Counted from the first letter of the stretch, positions 25,083 to 34,556 are shown. The stretch: DNA of 36,203 bases from an uncultured bacterium (GCA_905339405.1 CAJPGC010000049.1:1-36203), one strand, 5' to 3'. A program made the numbers and translations. The notes: generated from the letters alone by a model not told the origin.

Positions 25083-25165
25083 AACAATTCAGCCAATGGC
25101 AGACCGGCGCTCGCCGGGGCTGTTTTACTTCCATTAAACGTCCGAATCTGTTACCATAATATCCT

Positions 25166-25672
25166 ATGGCACGCTTTACACTCAGGAACGGAAAAATCAT
25201 CCTTGCCGCGGGCCTCATGGCCCTGCCCCTTCTCGCCCAGGGGTGCATTTCAAGGGGCGCCTACGACGAGAACATCAAGCTGCTGACGCAGAAGATGCAC
25301 AGGGAGCGCGCCGAGAACGCCGCGAACGAGCGCGTCCTGCAGATAAAGGTCAACGAGCGCGGGAAGACCTTGAGCGAGCTCACCACGAGGTACATGGACC
25401 TCAAGGCCCAGCAGGACTACTCGCAGGCCAAGCTCGCCAGGCTCCAGAGCGACCTCGAGGGGCTGCTGAGCAATATGTCGGAGATGAAGCTCGTCATCTT
25501 CACGAACTTCAAGGGCTCTGAAGCCAATGAGATGATGCTCAAACTGAACTCCATGCAGAAGACGGTGCAGGAGATTTTAAAGAAGAGCAACGAACCGATG
25601 GCGGCCCCGACGGTCCCTGCCGAGGTCCCGGCAGCGCCGCAAGCGACGCCTTCTGCCCCGGACAAAATGTAA
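25166..25672 (+). CDS. Coiled-coil lipoprotein of unknown function
   Basis: 168 residues. Signal peptide with lipobox LLAQGC (Cys about residue 27), then a long helical coiled-coil region (about 35-140) rich in Gln, Lys, Glu and Leu, and a Pro/Ala-rich tail (AAPTVPAEVPAAPQATPSAP). This design is typical of envelope-spanning or periplasmic tether lipoproteins, but I cannot assign a family. No Shine-Dalgarno is visible: CATAAT lies only five bases before the ATG, raising the possibility of a leaderless transcript. The neighbours are divergent rpsU and the downstream Kelch-type gene in the same direction. Confidence 0.78.
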   Translation: MARFTLRNGKIILAAGLMALPLLAQGCISRGAYDENIKLLTQKMHRERAENAANERVLQIKVNERGKTLSELTTRYMDLKAQQDYSQAKLARLQSDLEGLLSNMSEMKLVIFTNFKGSEANEMMLKLNSMQKTVQEILKKSNEPMAAPTVPAEVPAAPQATPSAPDKM

Positions 25673-25829
25673 AAACCTGCCAACTGAACAAGCCCTCTGC
25701 CTAATTGTAACCCGTCGACACTTAGCATTACCAACCGTAAACCTGAAAAACCCCAAGCAGCCGCACGCTCAATTTTCCTTTAAAAAAATCTAAACGCCAG
25801 AATAAAATAAATCCTTTTTACATCTTTTA

Positions 25830-25871
25830 TTGACATGTATTGCTTTAATTGTTATTCAATTGATGTATAGT
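25830..25871 (+). promoter_or_regulatory. Candidate promoter region of the Kelch-type gene
   Basis: The A/T-rich stretch before the gene contains a perfect TTGACA (25830-25835). TATTCA stands 17 bases after it, and a better -10 box TATAGT lies at 25866-25871 without a clear -35. One of the two is probably used. The rest of 25673-25909 shows nothing else. Confidence 0.4.
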
Positions 25872-25909
25872 TTCTAAATTCTATCCACACTATGGGGAGG
25901 GGAAGAACA

Positions 25910-27043
25910 ATGAAGAATTTGAAACTTAAACAGCACTTGATGTTAGCAATGTCTCTCGTTTTTGTCTTCGCGCCTGAAGGAATAGCCTGTGTAGACCCAA
26001 GCTGGTCTTCCATAACAACCACAGGCGCACCTTCCGGAAGGTATAGACACAGTGCAATCTGGACAGGGGACAAAATGCTGATATGGGGTGGGGAAGATGC
26101 CAATAGTAGCCTCAATTCAGGGGGATCGTATAATCCTGCTACTAACTCATGGTCTTCGATAACAACTTCAAGCGCACCTTCCGCAAGGAGTCGGCACTCT
26201 GCTGTTTGGACAGGGAGCAAAATGATAATCTGGGGTGGTGCGGGGAACAACACATACAATACAGGGGCTGCATACAATCCTGCTACTAACTCCTGGACGT
26301 CTACAAATACAGTGAACGCACCATCAGCAAGGCTCGATCACTCAGCAATTTGGACAGGCAGCAAAATGATAGTTTGGGGTGGGTGGGATACTTATTCCGT
26401 TTACAATACAGGTGCTGTATACGACCCAGCAACCGACTCATGGACGACCATGAGTACATCGAATGCTCCATCTGCGAGGACAAGTCATACCGCAGTCTGG
26501 ACAGGATCCAAAATGATAATCTGGGGTGGATTCAATGGTTCCACTGTCAATACAGGAGGAGCTGCATACGATCCGGCAACAGATACATGGACTTCAATTT
26601 CAACCACGAATGCGCCAGATTACAGGGCATGGCACAACGTTGTCTGGACAGGATCGAAAATGCTTGTATGGGGTGGTTTTGATGGCTCAGATTATATCAA
26701 TACTGGAGGAGCATATGACCCTGCAACAGACGCATGGACGTCCATTACTACAACTGACGCACCTCCGGCTACACAGGGGGGGAATAGCACAGCAGTCTGG
26801 ACAGGGGACAAAATGCTGATCTGGGGCGGCGGCGGTTACGATGGTGTTAATTACAATTACTTCAATACAGGTGGAGCATACAATCCTGCCACTGATACAT
26901 GGGTGGATACCATAGCTACAGATGCACCATCTGCAAGGCTCGCACACAGCGCTGTCTGGGCGGAGGATAAGATGATTATATGGGGCGGTGAAGGAGATGG
27001 CCCGACCAATCTCAATTCTGGAAGTATTTTATACGGGTATTAA
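25910..27043 (+). CDS. Secreted Kelch-type beta-propeller protein
   Basis: 377 residues from the ATG at 25910 (GGGGAGGGG just upstream; the frame is open 18 bases earlier). A signal-peptide-like N-terminus (LMLAMSLVFVFAPEGIAC) is followed by seven tandem repeats of about 47-55 residues covering the whole mature protein. Each has the pattern SWTSI-TT-NAPSAR--HSAVW, then TGSKMIIWGG and NTGGAYDPATD; this is the Kelch motif with its Gly-Gly pair, and seven copies suggest one closed propeller. No other domain or anchor is present. It probably binds a ligand or carbohydrate outside the cytoplasm. The DNA is visibly more A/T-rich and its codon use differs from the neighbours, suggesting transfer. 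A terminator follows. Confidence 0.85.
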   Translation: MKNLKLKQHLMLAMSLVFVFAPEGIACVDPSWSSITTTGAPSGRYRHSAIWTGDKMLIWGGEDANSSLNSGGSYNPATNSWSSITTSSAPSARSRHSAVWTGSKMIIWGGAGNNTYNTGAAYNPATNSWTSTNTVNAPSARLDHSAIWTGSKMIVWGGWDTYSVYNTGAVYDPATDSWTTMSTSNAPSARTSHTAVWTGSKMIIWGGFNGSTVNTGGAAYDPATDTWTSISTTNAPDYRAWHNVVWTGSKMLVWGGFDGSDYINTGGAYDPATDAWTSITTTDAPPATQGGNSTAVWTGDKMLIWGGGGYDGVNYNYFNTGGAYNPATDTWVDTIATDAPSARLAHSAVWAEDKMIIWGGEGDGPTNLNSGSILYGY

Positions 27044-27114
27044 AATAAGAGGTTCGGCCGAAAAAGACATCCCTTCCAGTTCTGCGCACCCAACAACATC
27101 GACTCAGTTAACGA

Positions 27115-27153
27115 AAAAAAAGAGGGCCTCCATATCAGGAGACCCTCTTTTTT
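27115..27153 (+). terminator. Intrinsic terminator of the Kelch-type gene
   Basis: AAAAAAGAGGGCCTCC and GGAGACCCTCTTTTTT form a stem with a single internal mismatch and an ATATCA-type loop, followed by a T tract, about 70 bases after the stop. Confidence 0.85.
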
Positions 27154-27341
27154 CATTTAGGGCTATCAAACTAAAAGTCATGGTTTCAGGGAAGCTAAAT
27201 TAAAGACGATATGCCAATCTTAACTACTAACAAAGGCTCTTCCGGATAAAACCCTAAACCTTAAAGTTAAAGTGTTTTTACGAACGGCTCCATAAAAAGA
27301 CCGGCCGTTTTCTCCGTCGCGATTTTTGTTTCGACCATTCG

Positions 27342-27580
27342 TTACTTGTTGTGACAGGTCCTGCACAAGCCCGAGCCCGTGGGGCGTCTGAAAAGTCCTC
27401 TCCACAGGTATTGAACAAAAAAGCCGGCGGGGTTTCCGCCGGCCTTTTTCAATCGTTATTTTCTGTTTTACTGCTACTTGTTGTGACGGGTCCTGCACAA
27501 GCCCGAAGCCCGTGGGCGTCTGGAAAGTCCTCTCCACAGGTATTGAACAAAAAAAACCGGCGGGGTTTCCGCCGGTTTTT
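27342..27580 (-). pseudogene. Two tandem remnants of cytochrome c 3' ends, each with its terminator
   Basis: In the minus strand, downstream of the intact cytochrome gene, two ~130-bp units each encode the end of the same protein in frame. The distal one (stop TAA at 27342-27344) reads GLFRRPTGSGLCRTCHNK, close to the intact end FLRRVGGNTGSGLCRTCHNK. The nearer one (stop TAG at 27474-27476) has CRTRH, so its heme motif is destroyed. A near-identical GC-rich hairpin with T run follows the intact gene (27549-27580) and the nearer remnant (27417-27443). There is no start codon or upstream coding part. They look like leftovers of tandem paralogues collapsed by recombination, or duplicated gene ends. 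Confidence 0.75.
27549..27580 (-). terminator. Intrinsic terminator of the pentaheme cytochrome gene
   Basis: ACCGGCGG and CCGCCGGT form an 8-bp GC-rich stem extended by A/T pairs, with a long T run on the minus-strand side, about 25 bases after the stop codon. A duplicate lies at 27417-27443. Confidence 0.88.
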
Positions 27581-27602
27581 TATCGTTATCTTTGGTTTAC
27601 TG

Positions 27603-28598
27603 CTACTTGTTATGGCAGGTCCTGCACAGGCCCGAGCCGGTGTTGCCGCCGACCCTCCTAAGGAACTGGCCGTCAGCGCAGTTCTCGCCAACGTTACCAC
27701 ACCAGGTAGCCTGGTCAGCCAGTGCAGGTGAACCTTGGCTGGTATATGTGGCCTCAGTCTCGTCCCAGCTCAGGTTTCTGAAGTGGGGGTCATGGCAGGA
27801 AGAGCACTCGACCTTGCCGTCGCGCAGGAGGTCGCCTACCGTCGCGCTGTCAGAGACAAAACCCCTTACGGCCCAACGGTTCTGGGCAAGGTTCGCGCTA
27901 TATGCTGTTAAGGCCGAAGAAGCAAGGTCGCTCGTAAGATCGATGGAGTTGATTATGGTATCAGTCGGCCTCAGGCCGCCTTTAGCAGCGTCATACTGAA
28001 TAGAAACCGGGTGGTCGTTCGAGAGATTGGTTCCGATAATAAGCCTGTTGACCTGATCCAGGCCCCCCGTGTGGCAGAAACCACAAGGCACTCCCATTGT
28101 GAACTTATGAAGGTTGGTACCCTGCACTTCTCCACCTACATCAGAGGCCGGCATGGCGAAATTCCAGTTCCTGTCAGAGCCGCCGTTCACGACGCCCGAT
28201 TTACCTGGCGAGTTCACGAGGTTATCGAAGGTGGTCACGCCGTCATGACAGCTAAGGCAGGCCAGGGTGGTCGAACCTACGTCGCCGCTGACGACCGTGG
28301 ACCCGCCCAGCGTAGCGCCGTAAGCCGTATAGGCCGACGGGGCTTGCGTACCCCTGTTCCACAAGGGCTTCAGGTTATTAGCGGTATTTGTATGGTGAGG
28401 CGTATGGCAGAATACGCATATCTCGCTTGTATCTGTGGACCTGATTACCCTACCCAGGCTTCCCATATTATGCCTTGAGGACCCTATTCCGTTTGCCGCA
28501 GTCCCTGCAGGGTAATCTCCTATTGATACTGCTTGTGCCCCTCCAGCAAGGGCCAGGGCTGCTATTGCGACCAGCGATGAGAATAGTATTTTCTTCAT
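27603..28598 (-). CDS. Secreted pentaheme cytochrome c
   Basis: 331 residues from the ATG at 28596-28598, which has GGGGGAA eight bases upstream; the TTG two codons earlier is not needed. Signal peptide about 1-23 (ALAGGAQA). Five CxxCH heme sites: CVFCH 61-65, CLSCH 114-118, CGFCH 172-176, CSSCH 265-269 and CRTCH 325-329, with extra histidines (HTPHH, HPVS, HKF, DPHF) as possible distal ligands. A further cysteine pair is in CGNVGENC. The EICVFCHTPHH region resembles multiheme cytochromes of metal-reducing deltaproteobacteria. It is probably a periplasmic or surface electron carrier. The leader carries a promoter and terminator-like hairpin; decayed copies of its 3' end lie downstream. Confidence 0.9.
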   Translation of the reverse strand: MKKILFSSLVAIAALALAGGAQAVSIGDYPAGTAANGIGSSRHNMGSLGRVIRSTDTSEICVFCHTPHHTNTANNLKPLWNRGTQAPSAYTAYGATLGGSTVVSGDVGSTTLACLSCHDGVTTFDNLVNSPGKSGVVNGGSDRNWNFAMPASDVGGEVQGTNLHKFTMGVPCGFCHTGGLDQVNRLIIGTNLSNDHPVSIQYDAAKGGLRPTDTIINSIDLTSDLASSALTAYSANLAQNRWAVRGFVSDSATVGDLLRDGKVECSSCHDPHFRNLSWDETEATYTSQGSPALADQATWCGNVGENCADGQFLRRVGGNTGSGLCRTCHNK

Positions 28599-28642
28599 AA
28601 GCAAATTCCCCCAGGGGAGTTAGGATATAAACTTTTTTACGC

Positions 28643-28684
28643 AAAAAAAAAGCCATTCGTGCAACCTGTCGGTCACACTATGGC
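28643..28684 (-). promoter_or_regulatory. Terminator hairpin inside the cytochrome mRNA leader (attenuator)
   Basis: On the minus strand GCCAT, GTGTGACC, a GACA loop, GGTTGCAC and ATGGC form a long hairpin followed by nine T residues (28643-28651), all after the promoter and 44 bases before the start codon. Just before it, GGC-GATGAT-GCC could pair with the hairpin's 5' arm as an anti-terminator. Upstream segments AGCC-AGAG-GGCT and CTCA/TGAG can also fold. This layout fits transcription attenuation or a riboswitch. No known class is matched with confidence. Confidence 0.7.
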
Positions 28685-28742
28685 ATCATCGCCGTCACCT
28701 CAGGCCCACCTTGAGCCCTCTGGCTTGTCTAGCTTTACCGCT

Positions 28743-28770
28743 ATTATATTTGTTTATTAAGGATTGTCAA
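28743..28770 (-). promoter_or_regulatory. Consensus sigma-70 promoter of the cytochrome gene
   Basis: On the minus strand a perfect TTGACA (28765-28770), a 16-base spacer and a perfect TATAAT (28743-28748). Transcription would start near 28737, giving a leader of about 140 nt. The remaining 28771-28934 is A/T-rich, with an AGCTG/CAGCT stem that may end rpoD. Confidence 0.85.
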
Positions 28771-28934
28771 GGCAAAATTCAGAAAAAATTAATAATTGCG
28801 GCACATTAAAACTGTTTGTTAAGGAAATTAGCTGGAAAAACAGCTATTTTGAGAGTCAAAAAAAAATCACTTCTGGCACCTGGAAACGCTCTAAAAAGTA
28901 TCTTTTCTCTCCGGCGTGCCTGTTTTCCTGACGC

Positions 28935-30485
28935 TCATTTCTCGGAGAAGGTCTTGAGCTTCTTGCACCGTTTCGGGTGGCGGAGCTTCCTCAGCGCCTT
29001 TGCCTCTATCTGGCGGATCCTCTCGCGCGTGACGTTGAAGAACGCCCCGACTTCCTCGAGCGTATGGTCCTTCACCTCTCCTATGCCGAACCTCATGCGC
29101 AGGACCTTCTCCTCCCGCGGCGAGAGGGTCGAGAGGACTTCGCTCATGTGGCCCGTTAAGTTGTTCGTTATTATCTCGTCGTGCGGCACCGCCGCTTCCT
29201 TGTCCTCTATGAAGTCCCCAAGTAGACTGTCTCCGTCGTCGCCCACAGGAGTGTCCAGGGAGATGGGCTCCTTCGCTATCTTCATTATCTTCCGTATCTT
29301 GTCGACCGGAAGGTTCATGACGGCCGCGAGCTCCTCGGGCGTTGGCTCGACCCCGTTCTCCTGCACCATGTAGTGGGAGATGCGGACCAGCTTGTTTATC
29401 GTCTCTATCATGTGCACGGGGATGCGTATGGTGCGCGCCTGGTCGGCGATGGAGCGCGAGATGGCCTGTCTTATCCACCATGTGGCGTAGGTGGAGAACT
29501 TGTAGCCTCTTTTATATTCGAACTTCTCGACGGCCCTCATGAGGCCTATGTTGCCCTCCTGTATGAGGTCGAGGAACTGCAGGCCTCTGTTCAGGTACCT
29601 CCTCGCGATGCTCACAACGAGCCTCAGGTTGGCCTTCACGAGCTTCTGCTTGGCCTCGTCGACCCTCATGTGCCAGCCGTCTATGCGTGCCAGAAGGGAT
29701 GAAAGCCCTTCCTCGTCGAGCCCGGTGCGCTCAGAGAGCGCTTCCAACTCCTTTACAGTGGCGGCGTACTCCGCGGCAGGCCCGGTGGGGTCGGCGGCCA
29801 GCGCCTTGAAGTCCGCGCCGGAGGCCCTTAGAGTCTCCTCGATAAAGGCCTTGCGGCTGCCGAGCCTTTTCATCTCCCGGGAGGCGCTCCTCAGGTTCTC
29901 TATCGTTTTTTCGAATATGTCGGCCGTCTTCTCGATTTCGAGCACGAGCTCGAAGAGCTTGTCCCAGCTCTTGCCGCCTTCCTTCTTCGAAGCTTTGGCG
30001 TATATCTTGAGGGCTTCCTCTATCTTGCCGAGGACGGCGCGCAACTCCTCTTCGTCCTCGCTTACGAAAGCCTCTTCGTCTTCTAACTCAAGGCCGTCCT
30101 CGCCTTCGCCCTCGGGCCTCACGGTAAGCCTGTCCCTGAGGCGCTCTATCTCTTCCATTATGGAGGCGGTTGCGAGGAGCTCCCTTGCGATGGCGGCCTT
30201 ACCTTCTTCTATGCGCCTGGCAAGGGCTATCTCTTCTTCCTTCGAAAGGAGATAGACCGAGCCCATCTCCTTGAGGTAAGTCCTTACCGGGTCGGCCCCG
30301 GCCGAAGGCCCGGCCATTGCCACGTCAGCCTGTGCCGGGTCTTCCTCGACTCCGTCCGGCGCAAGAGCGGCTTCTCCGTCCTCTTCGCCGAGGCCGTCCA
30401 TGGCTTCGGCGTCCTCGCCTTCCAGTTCGAGCTCTTCCATCTCAGCGTCTTTCATGCCCGGCTCAAGATCCATCTGCCTGTCCAT
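28935..30485 (-). CDS. rpoD: Primary RNA polymerase sigma factor (sigma-70)
   Basis: 516 residues from the ATG at 30485, which has AGGA at good spacing; a GTG two codons earlier is in frame but overlaps that site. An acidic N-terminal part (about 1-65) is followed by region 1.2 ([21 protein letters not shown]), a non-conserved acidic insert, region 2 ([37 protein letters not shown] and [15 protein letters not shown]), region 3 ([13 protein letters not shown]) and region 4 ([34 protein letters not shown]). It directs housekeeping promoter recognition. It follows dnaG by 14 bases, part of the classical macromolecular-synthesis arrangement, here without rpsU. Confidence 0.97.
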   Translation of the reverse strand: MDRQMDLEPGMKDAEMEELELEGEDAEAMDGLGEEDGEAALAPDGVEEDPAQADVAMAGPSAGADPVRTYLKEMGSVYLLSKEEEIALARRIEEGKAAIARELLATASIMEEIERLRDRLTVRPEGEGEDGLELEDEEAFVSEDEEELRAVLGKIEEALKIYAKASKKEGGKSWDKLFELVLEIEKTADIFEKTIENLRSASREMKRLGSRKAFIEETLRASGADFKALAADPTGPAAEYAATVKELEALSERTGLDEEGLSSLLARIDGWHMRVDEAKQKLVKANLRLVVSIARRYLNRGLQFLDLIQEGNIGLMRAVEKFEYKRGYKFSTYATWWIRQAISRSIADQARTIRIPVHMIETINKLVRISHYMVQENGVEPTPEELAAVMNLPVDKIRKIMKIAKEPISLDTPVGDDGDSLLGDFIEDKEAAVPHDEIITNNLTGHMSEVLSTLSPREEKVLRMRFGIGEVKDHTLEEVGAFFNVTRERIRQIEAKALRKLRHPKRCKKLKTFSEK

Positions 30486-30499
30486 ATCCACTTCCTGTG

Positions 30500-32230
30500 T
30501 CAGTGCCTCTTCCCTGAAGGGCCTGCGTCTATCCTCTTTTGCAGCTCGACCGCTATGTCCGACTTGCCCATCTGCTCGAGGAGCTTTACCATGTCCTGAG
30601 TAGATGGTTTGATTTTACCCCTGTTCAGTATACTTTTCAAACTGTCCTGGACCATCCTCGCGGGCTCCTCGACGAAGCCGTCCATCTCCTTGAAAAGAAG
30701 CTCGGCCATCGCGCCCTTCAAAGCCTCTCCCTCGACCCTTTCAAGGAGGGCGGGCCCGGAGACCGGAAGCCCCTCGCGGCAGAGCGCGGCGACCGCCTTC
30801 GCGGCCGTTTTCAGCTCGCCGTCGGTAAAGGCCTCGAAAGCGGCCTCTACCTCAGGGTTGTAGAGCTCCGGGTGCTTCATAATGACGCGCAGCAAAGTAA
30901 GCTCCGGCAGGCTCTTCACCTGAAAGCCGCTCTTGACCTTGAGGCTTCCGGAGGACGCGCCCTTCAAGGCGTCGTACACCGAATCGACGCCTATGCCCAG
31001 AGTCGATGCTACAATCGTAGCATAATGTCCTCTTTCCGCAAGGTTGCCTATCTTTGAAAGGTACGATAGCGCGTCCTCAAAGTACTTTTTCTTGCCCTCG
31101 GGCGCGGTCATGTTGACCTTCGACCTCAAGGTGCTCAAATAGAACTCCATCAGCGTGGGAGCGTCGACTATGGCCTCGCGGAGCGCGTCAGGCCCGGCAA
31201 GCTTCAAGAACTCGTCCGGGTCCTTTCCCTGGCTCAAGAGCACGGCCCTGCACGAGATGTCCTCGTTGAGGAAAAGGTTCAAGCCCCTCAACGCCGCCTT
31301 TTTCCCGGCGTCGTCAGAGTCGAAAAGGGCGTATATGGAAGAGGTATAGCCCTTCAATGTCCTTATGTGGTCGGTCGTAAGCGCGGTGCCCATGGTCGCC
31401 ACGCTGTTCAAAAAGCCGTGCCTGTGAAGGGCCACCAGGTCGAAATACCCTTCAACTACAAGTACGTAGCCCTCCTTCGAGACGGCCTCCTTTGCCTGCG
31501 CCAGCCCGAATAGCGTCTCGCCCTTCTTGAATACGGGAGATTCCGGCGAATTGAGGTACTTGGGCAGGCTCTTGTCGTCCATCGCCCTTCCGCCGAAACC
31601 GATTATACGGCCCCTTACGTCGGTAATGGGGAATATGACCCTGTTCCTGAACCTGTCGTAGTGGCCGGGGCCCTTGTCCTTCTTGACGAGGAGGCCCGCC
31701 TTCAAGGCCGCCTCAACACTTATGCCGCGGCCCTTCAGGAAGTTCAAAAGGCCGTCCCACTTGTTCGGGGCGTAGCCTATGTGGAACCTCTTTGCGAGCT
31801 CGCCGGTAAGCCCCCTGGACTTCAGGTACTCCTTTGCCGGGTCCCCGGCAGAGGCCTTGAGCATGCCGCTGAAATACTCGGAAGCCGCCCTCAAGGCGGC
31901 GTATATCTGCTCGCGCTCGTCGGGTACGTCCCTTTTCGATTCGTTTATTGTGATGCCGTACCTGGAGGCCAGCGCCCTTACGGCCTCGGGGAAGGCAAGG
32001 CCGTCCTTTTTCATCAGGAAAGTTATGACGTTGCCGGTCGCGTTGCAGCCGAAGCAATAGAATATCTTCTTCTCCTCGTTCACGGTGAACGAGGGGGTCT
32101 TCTCGGAGTGGAACGGGCAAAGCCCGACGTGGTTGTGCCCCCTTTTCGTCAGGGGCACGTACTCGTTCACGACCTGGACTATGCTGGCCCGGTCGCGTAC
32201 CTCTTCTATCTTTTCCTTCGGTATGCTCAT
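30500..32230 (-). CDS. dnaG: DNA primase
   Basis: 576 residues. N-terminal CHC2-type zinc site ([18 protein letters not shown] then FYCFGC, about 38-64). The catalytic core has the TOPRIM motif [17 protein letters not shown] and the metal site [17 protein letters not shown]. The C-terminal region (about 430-576) is the helicase-binding domain. It makes RNA primers for replication. The ATG follows AAGGCGAG; the mutS2 stop is seven bases upstream and rpoD begins 14 bases downstream, so the three are one transcription unit. Confidence 0.97.
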   Translation of the reverse strand: MSIPKEKIEEVRDRASIVQVVNEYVPLTKRGHNHVGLCPFHSEKTPSFTVNEEKKIFYCFGCNATGNVITFLMKKDGLAFPEAVRALASRYGITINESKRDVPDEREQIYAALRAASEYFSGMLKASAGDPAKEYLKSRGLTGELAKRFHIGYAPNKWDGLLNFLKGRGISVEAALKAGLLVKKDKGPGHYDRFRNRVIFPITDVRGRIIGFGGRAMDDKSLPKYLNSPESPVFKKGETLFGLAQAKEAVSKEGYVLVVEGYFDLVALHRHGFLNSVATMGTALTTDHIRTLKGYTSSIYALFDSDDAGKKAALRGLNLFLNEDISCRAVLLSQGKDPDEFLKLAGPDALREAIVDAPTLMEFYLSTLRSKVNMTAPEGKKKYFEDALSYLSKIGNLAERGHYATIVASTLGIGVDSVYDALKGASSGSLKVKSGFQVKSLPELTLLRVIMKHPELYNPEVEAAFEAFTDGELKTAAKAVAALCREGLPVSGPALLERVEGEALKGAMAELLFKEMDGFVEEPARMVQDSLKSILNRGKIKPSTQDMVKLLEQMGKSDIAVELQKRIDAGPSGKRH

Positions 32231-32237
32231 CTCGCCT

Positions 32238-34556
32238 TTATTTCAGCTCCACCACGGTCACGCCTCCGCCGCCCCTGGACGGGTCCGCGTGATGAAAAGA
32301 CTTGACGAGCGGGTGTCTCTTCAGATTTTCTTCAACGGCCCTTGAAAGAGCCCCGGTGCCTACCCCGTGTATTATGTCAACGCTGTGGAGGCCGCTCGAG
32401 TGCGCGTTGTCCAGAAACTTCGTCACTATCGGCAAGGCCTCTTCGACCCGCATCCCTATTATGTTCAGGGTGGAGGCTATTTCCATATCGGCGCTCAGGG
32501 ACATTCCTTGAGAAGGCTTCGAGTCCTGTCCGCCCCTTTTTTCGAGCTTGTCCCAGGGGGCCCAGACCTTGAGGTTGCCGACCATCACCTCCGCCTTTTT
32601 ACCGTCAGCGTCGACCGTGACGACGGTGCCTTTCGTGTTCGAGCCGGAAAGCGAGACGCGATCGCCTTTTTTCGGGACGTAGCGCTCTTTTTTATGGCCG
32701 AGCTTCTCTTTGAGCCTCTCCCCGGCCTTCAGCACCTCGGTTGCAGTCCTCTTGCCGGAGGCTGCCTTGCCTTCAGCCCTGAACTTCTGTATCGACTCCC
32801 GTATCTCGTCCCCGGCCTTGTCTACCATCGTCTCGATGTTGCGCTTGGCCCTCTCGACCATGACGCCCCTGTCCTGCCTGAGCCTGTCGAGGGCCTTGCT
32901 CTTCTGTGCTTCGAGGGCCTCGATACGCTCCCTCAATTTCCTTACGTTCTCTTTTTCCTCTTCGAGTATTTTTATCGACTCTATGAAGGCCCCTTCCTTC
33001 TCTTTTATATAGCCGTAAGCCCTGTTTATGACGGCCTCGGGTATGCCGAGGCTCTGGGCTATCGAAAGGCCCATGGACGGCCCCGGCACCCCGTAGCGGA
33101 GCCTGTAAAGGGGCCTCAAAGTCTTCTCGTCAAACTCGACAGAGGCGTTCAGGTAGTTCGAGTCTACCTGGGCATGGGCCTTCAATATGTTGAGGTGGGT
33201 CGTTATAATTATCTTCGCTCCCCGTTCGCGGAGCGTCTCGAGGGCCGCCAGCGCGAAGGCCCCGCCTTCTGAGGGGTCTGTTCCGGCCCCTATCTCGTCG
33301 ATGAGGACGAGCGAGCCGGGCGCGGCGTTCTCAAGGAACTCGCCCATCCTCTTCACGTGGGCCGAAAAGGTCGAAAGAGAAGCTATTATGTCCTGCCTGT
33401 CTCCTATGTCCGAGAATATCTCGCTGAACGCCACTGCAACGCTGCCCTCGGCAACCGGTATGGGCAGGGCCGAAAGTGCCATGAGCGTCAGGAGGCCCAA
33501 AGTCTTCAGGGCGACCGTCTTGCCGCCCGTGTTCGCGCCCGATATGACGAGGGCTGCCCTGTCCTCGGGTATAACTATGTCTATGGGTATGGCCCTGGAA
33601 GCGCCCCGCCTCTCCTTGAAGACGAGTATGGGGTGAAGGGCTGACAGGAGCTTCACCTCGCCCGTCTGTCTAATCTCCGGCACTATCGCGCCTATCTCGC
33701 GCCCGAAAAGGGCCTTCGACTGTATGGCGTCGAGGCTGGCAGCCGCGTCGAGGTCTGAAAGAAGAGGCTCCCGCTGGAGGCCGACCTTCCTCGTGGCTTC
33801 TTTTAAGATCTCTATCTCTTCGGTCTTCTCCTCTTTTTTAAGGATGGCGACCTTGTTATTGAGCTCGACGAGGGCGATGGGCTCGATGAAGTAGGTGGCC
33901 CCGCTCCCGGACCTGCCGTGCACAACGCCCTGAAAACCAGCGTGCACCCCGGCCTTTATGGCGAGCACGTAGCGGTCGTCCCTTATGGAGATTATGTCTT
34001 CCTGAAGGTATTCCTTCGTGTCCTTGTCGGTGGTGATGGACTCGAGTATCTTCCTGGCGCGGTCCTTGTTCGCCCGTATCTCTTTTCTTATCCTGAAAAG
34101 GGCAGTGGACGCCGTGTCTTTTATCTCACCCCTGTCGTCGAGGATGCGCTCGAGCTCTTCTTTGAGCTCGTCCTGCATGGAAAGGTTCTCTATCCGCGTG
34201 GATATCCTCGGGTAGAGCTTGCTGAAAGAGGCCGTGTTGAGAGATTTGATGAGAGAAGTGGCCGTGATGTTGGAGCGTATGAGGAGAAGATCAGGCGCAA
34301 GGAGGAACGCCCCCTCAGGGTCGAGCCTCGAAAGGACGGGCCTTATGTCGCCTATGCCGCCGAGCGGCAAAGTCCCCGAAACTTTTATTATTCCGGCCAG
34401 CTCGGAGTATTCCCTGAACGCCTCTTCTATATAAGGGACGGAAGCCGAAGGCCTCAGGGCCTCGACCTCCTCTTTCCCGACCGGGGTCATGGAAAAAGAG
34501 GCGAGCTCTTTCAGTACTGATGGGAATTCAAGTGTTTCTAAGGTAGTCTGGTCCAC
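32238..34556 (-). CDS. mutS2: MutS2 family ATPase with Smr domain
   Basis: 772 residues. N-terminal core/lever region (about 1-280); ATPase domain with Walker A ISGANTGGKTVALKTLGLL, Walker B SLVLIDEIGAGTDPSEG and the HLNILKAHA segment after TTH; a long coiled coil (about 510-620); and a C-terminal Smr endonuclease-like domain (about 690-772) with DIIHGVGTGALSRAV. MutS2 lacks the mismatch-recognition domain and has been tied to suppression of recombination and to ribosome rescue. The start is a GTG at 34556 with a weak binding site. NIF3-like upstream, dnaG downstream. Confidence 0.95.
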   Translation of the reverse strand: MDQTTLETLEFPSVLKELASFSMTPVGKEEVEALRPSASVPYIEEAFREYSELAGIIKVSGTLPLGGIGDIRPVLSRLDPEGAFLLAPDLLLIRSNITATSLIKSLNTASFSKLYPRISTRIENLSMQDELKEELERILDDRGEIKDTASTALFRIRKEIRANKDRARKILESITTDKDTKEYLQEDIISIRDDRYVLAIKAGVHAGFQGVVHGRSGSGATYFIEPIALVELNNKVAILKKEEKTEEIEILKEATRKVGLQREPLLSDLDAAASLDAIQSKALFGREIGAIVPEIRQTGEVKLLSALHPILVFKERRGASRAIPIDIVIPEDRAALVISGANTGGKTVALKTLGLLTLMALSALPIPVAEGSVAVAFSEIFSDIGDRQDIIASLSTFSAHVKRMGEFLENAAPGSLVLIDEIGAGTDPSEGGAFALAALETLRERGAKIIITTHLNILKAHAQVDSNYLNASVEFDEKTLRPLYRLRYGVPGPSMGLSIAQSLGIPEAVINRAYGYIKEKEGAFIESIKILEEEKENVRKLRERIEALEAQKSKALDRLRQDRGVMVERAKRNIETMVDKAGDEIRESIQKFRAEGKAASGKRTATEVLKAGERLKEKLGHKKERYVPKKGDRVSLSGSNTKGTVVTVDADGKKAEVMVGNLKVWAPWDKLEKRGGQDSKPSQGMSLSADMEIASTLNIIGMRVEEALPIVTKFLDNAHSSGLHSVDIIHGVGTGALSRAVEENLKRHPLVKSFHHADPSRGGGGVTVVELK

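Noticed and set aside
27220-27537. 105-codon minus-strand frame across the cytochrome remnants
   Set aside because: It runs through two terminators in a frame different from the CRTCH-encoding one. Its repeated residues merely reflect the tandem DNA repeat.
28685-28740. GEMM (c-di-GMP) or fluoride riboswitch in the cytochrome leader
   Set aside because: GGCGATGATGCC recalls the start of the fluoride motif and AGGGCTCAAGG recalls part of GEMM, but the remaining conserved parts of both are missing. I therefore call only a generic attenuator.
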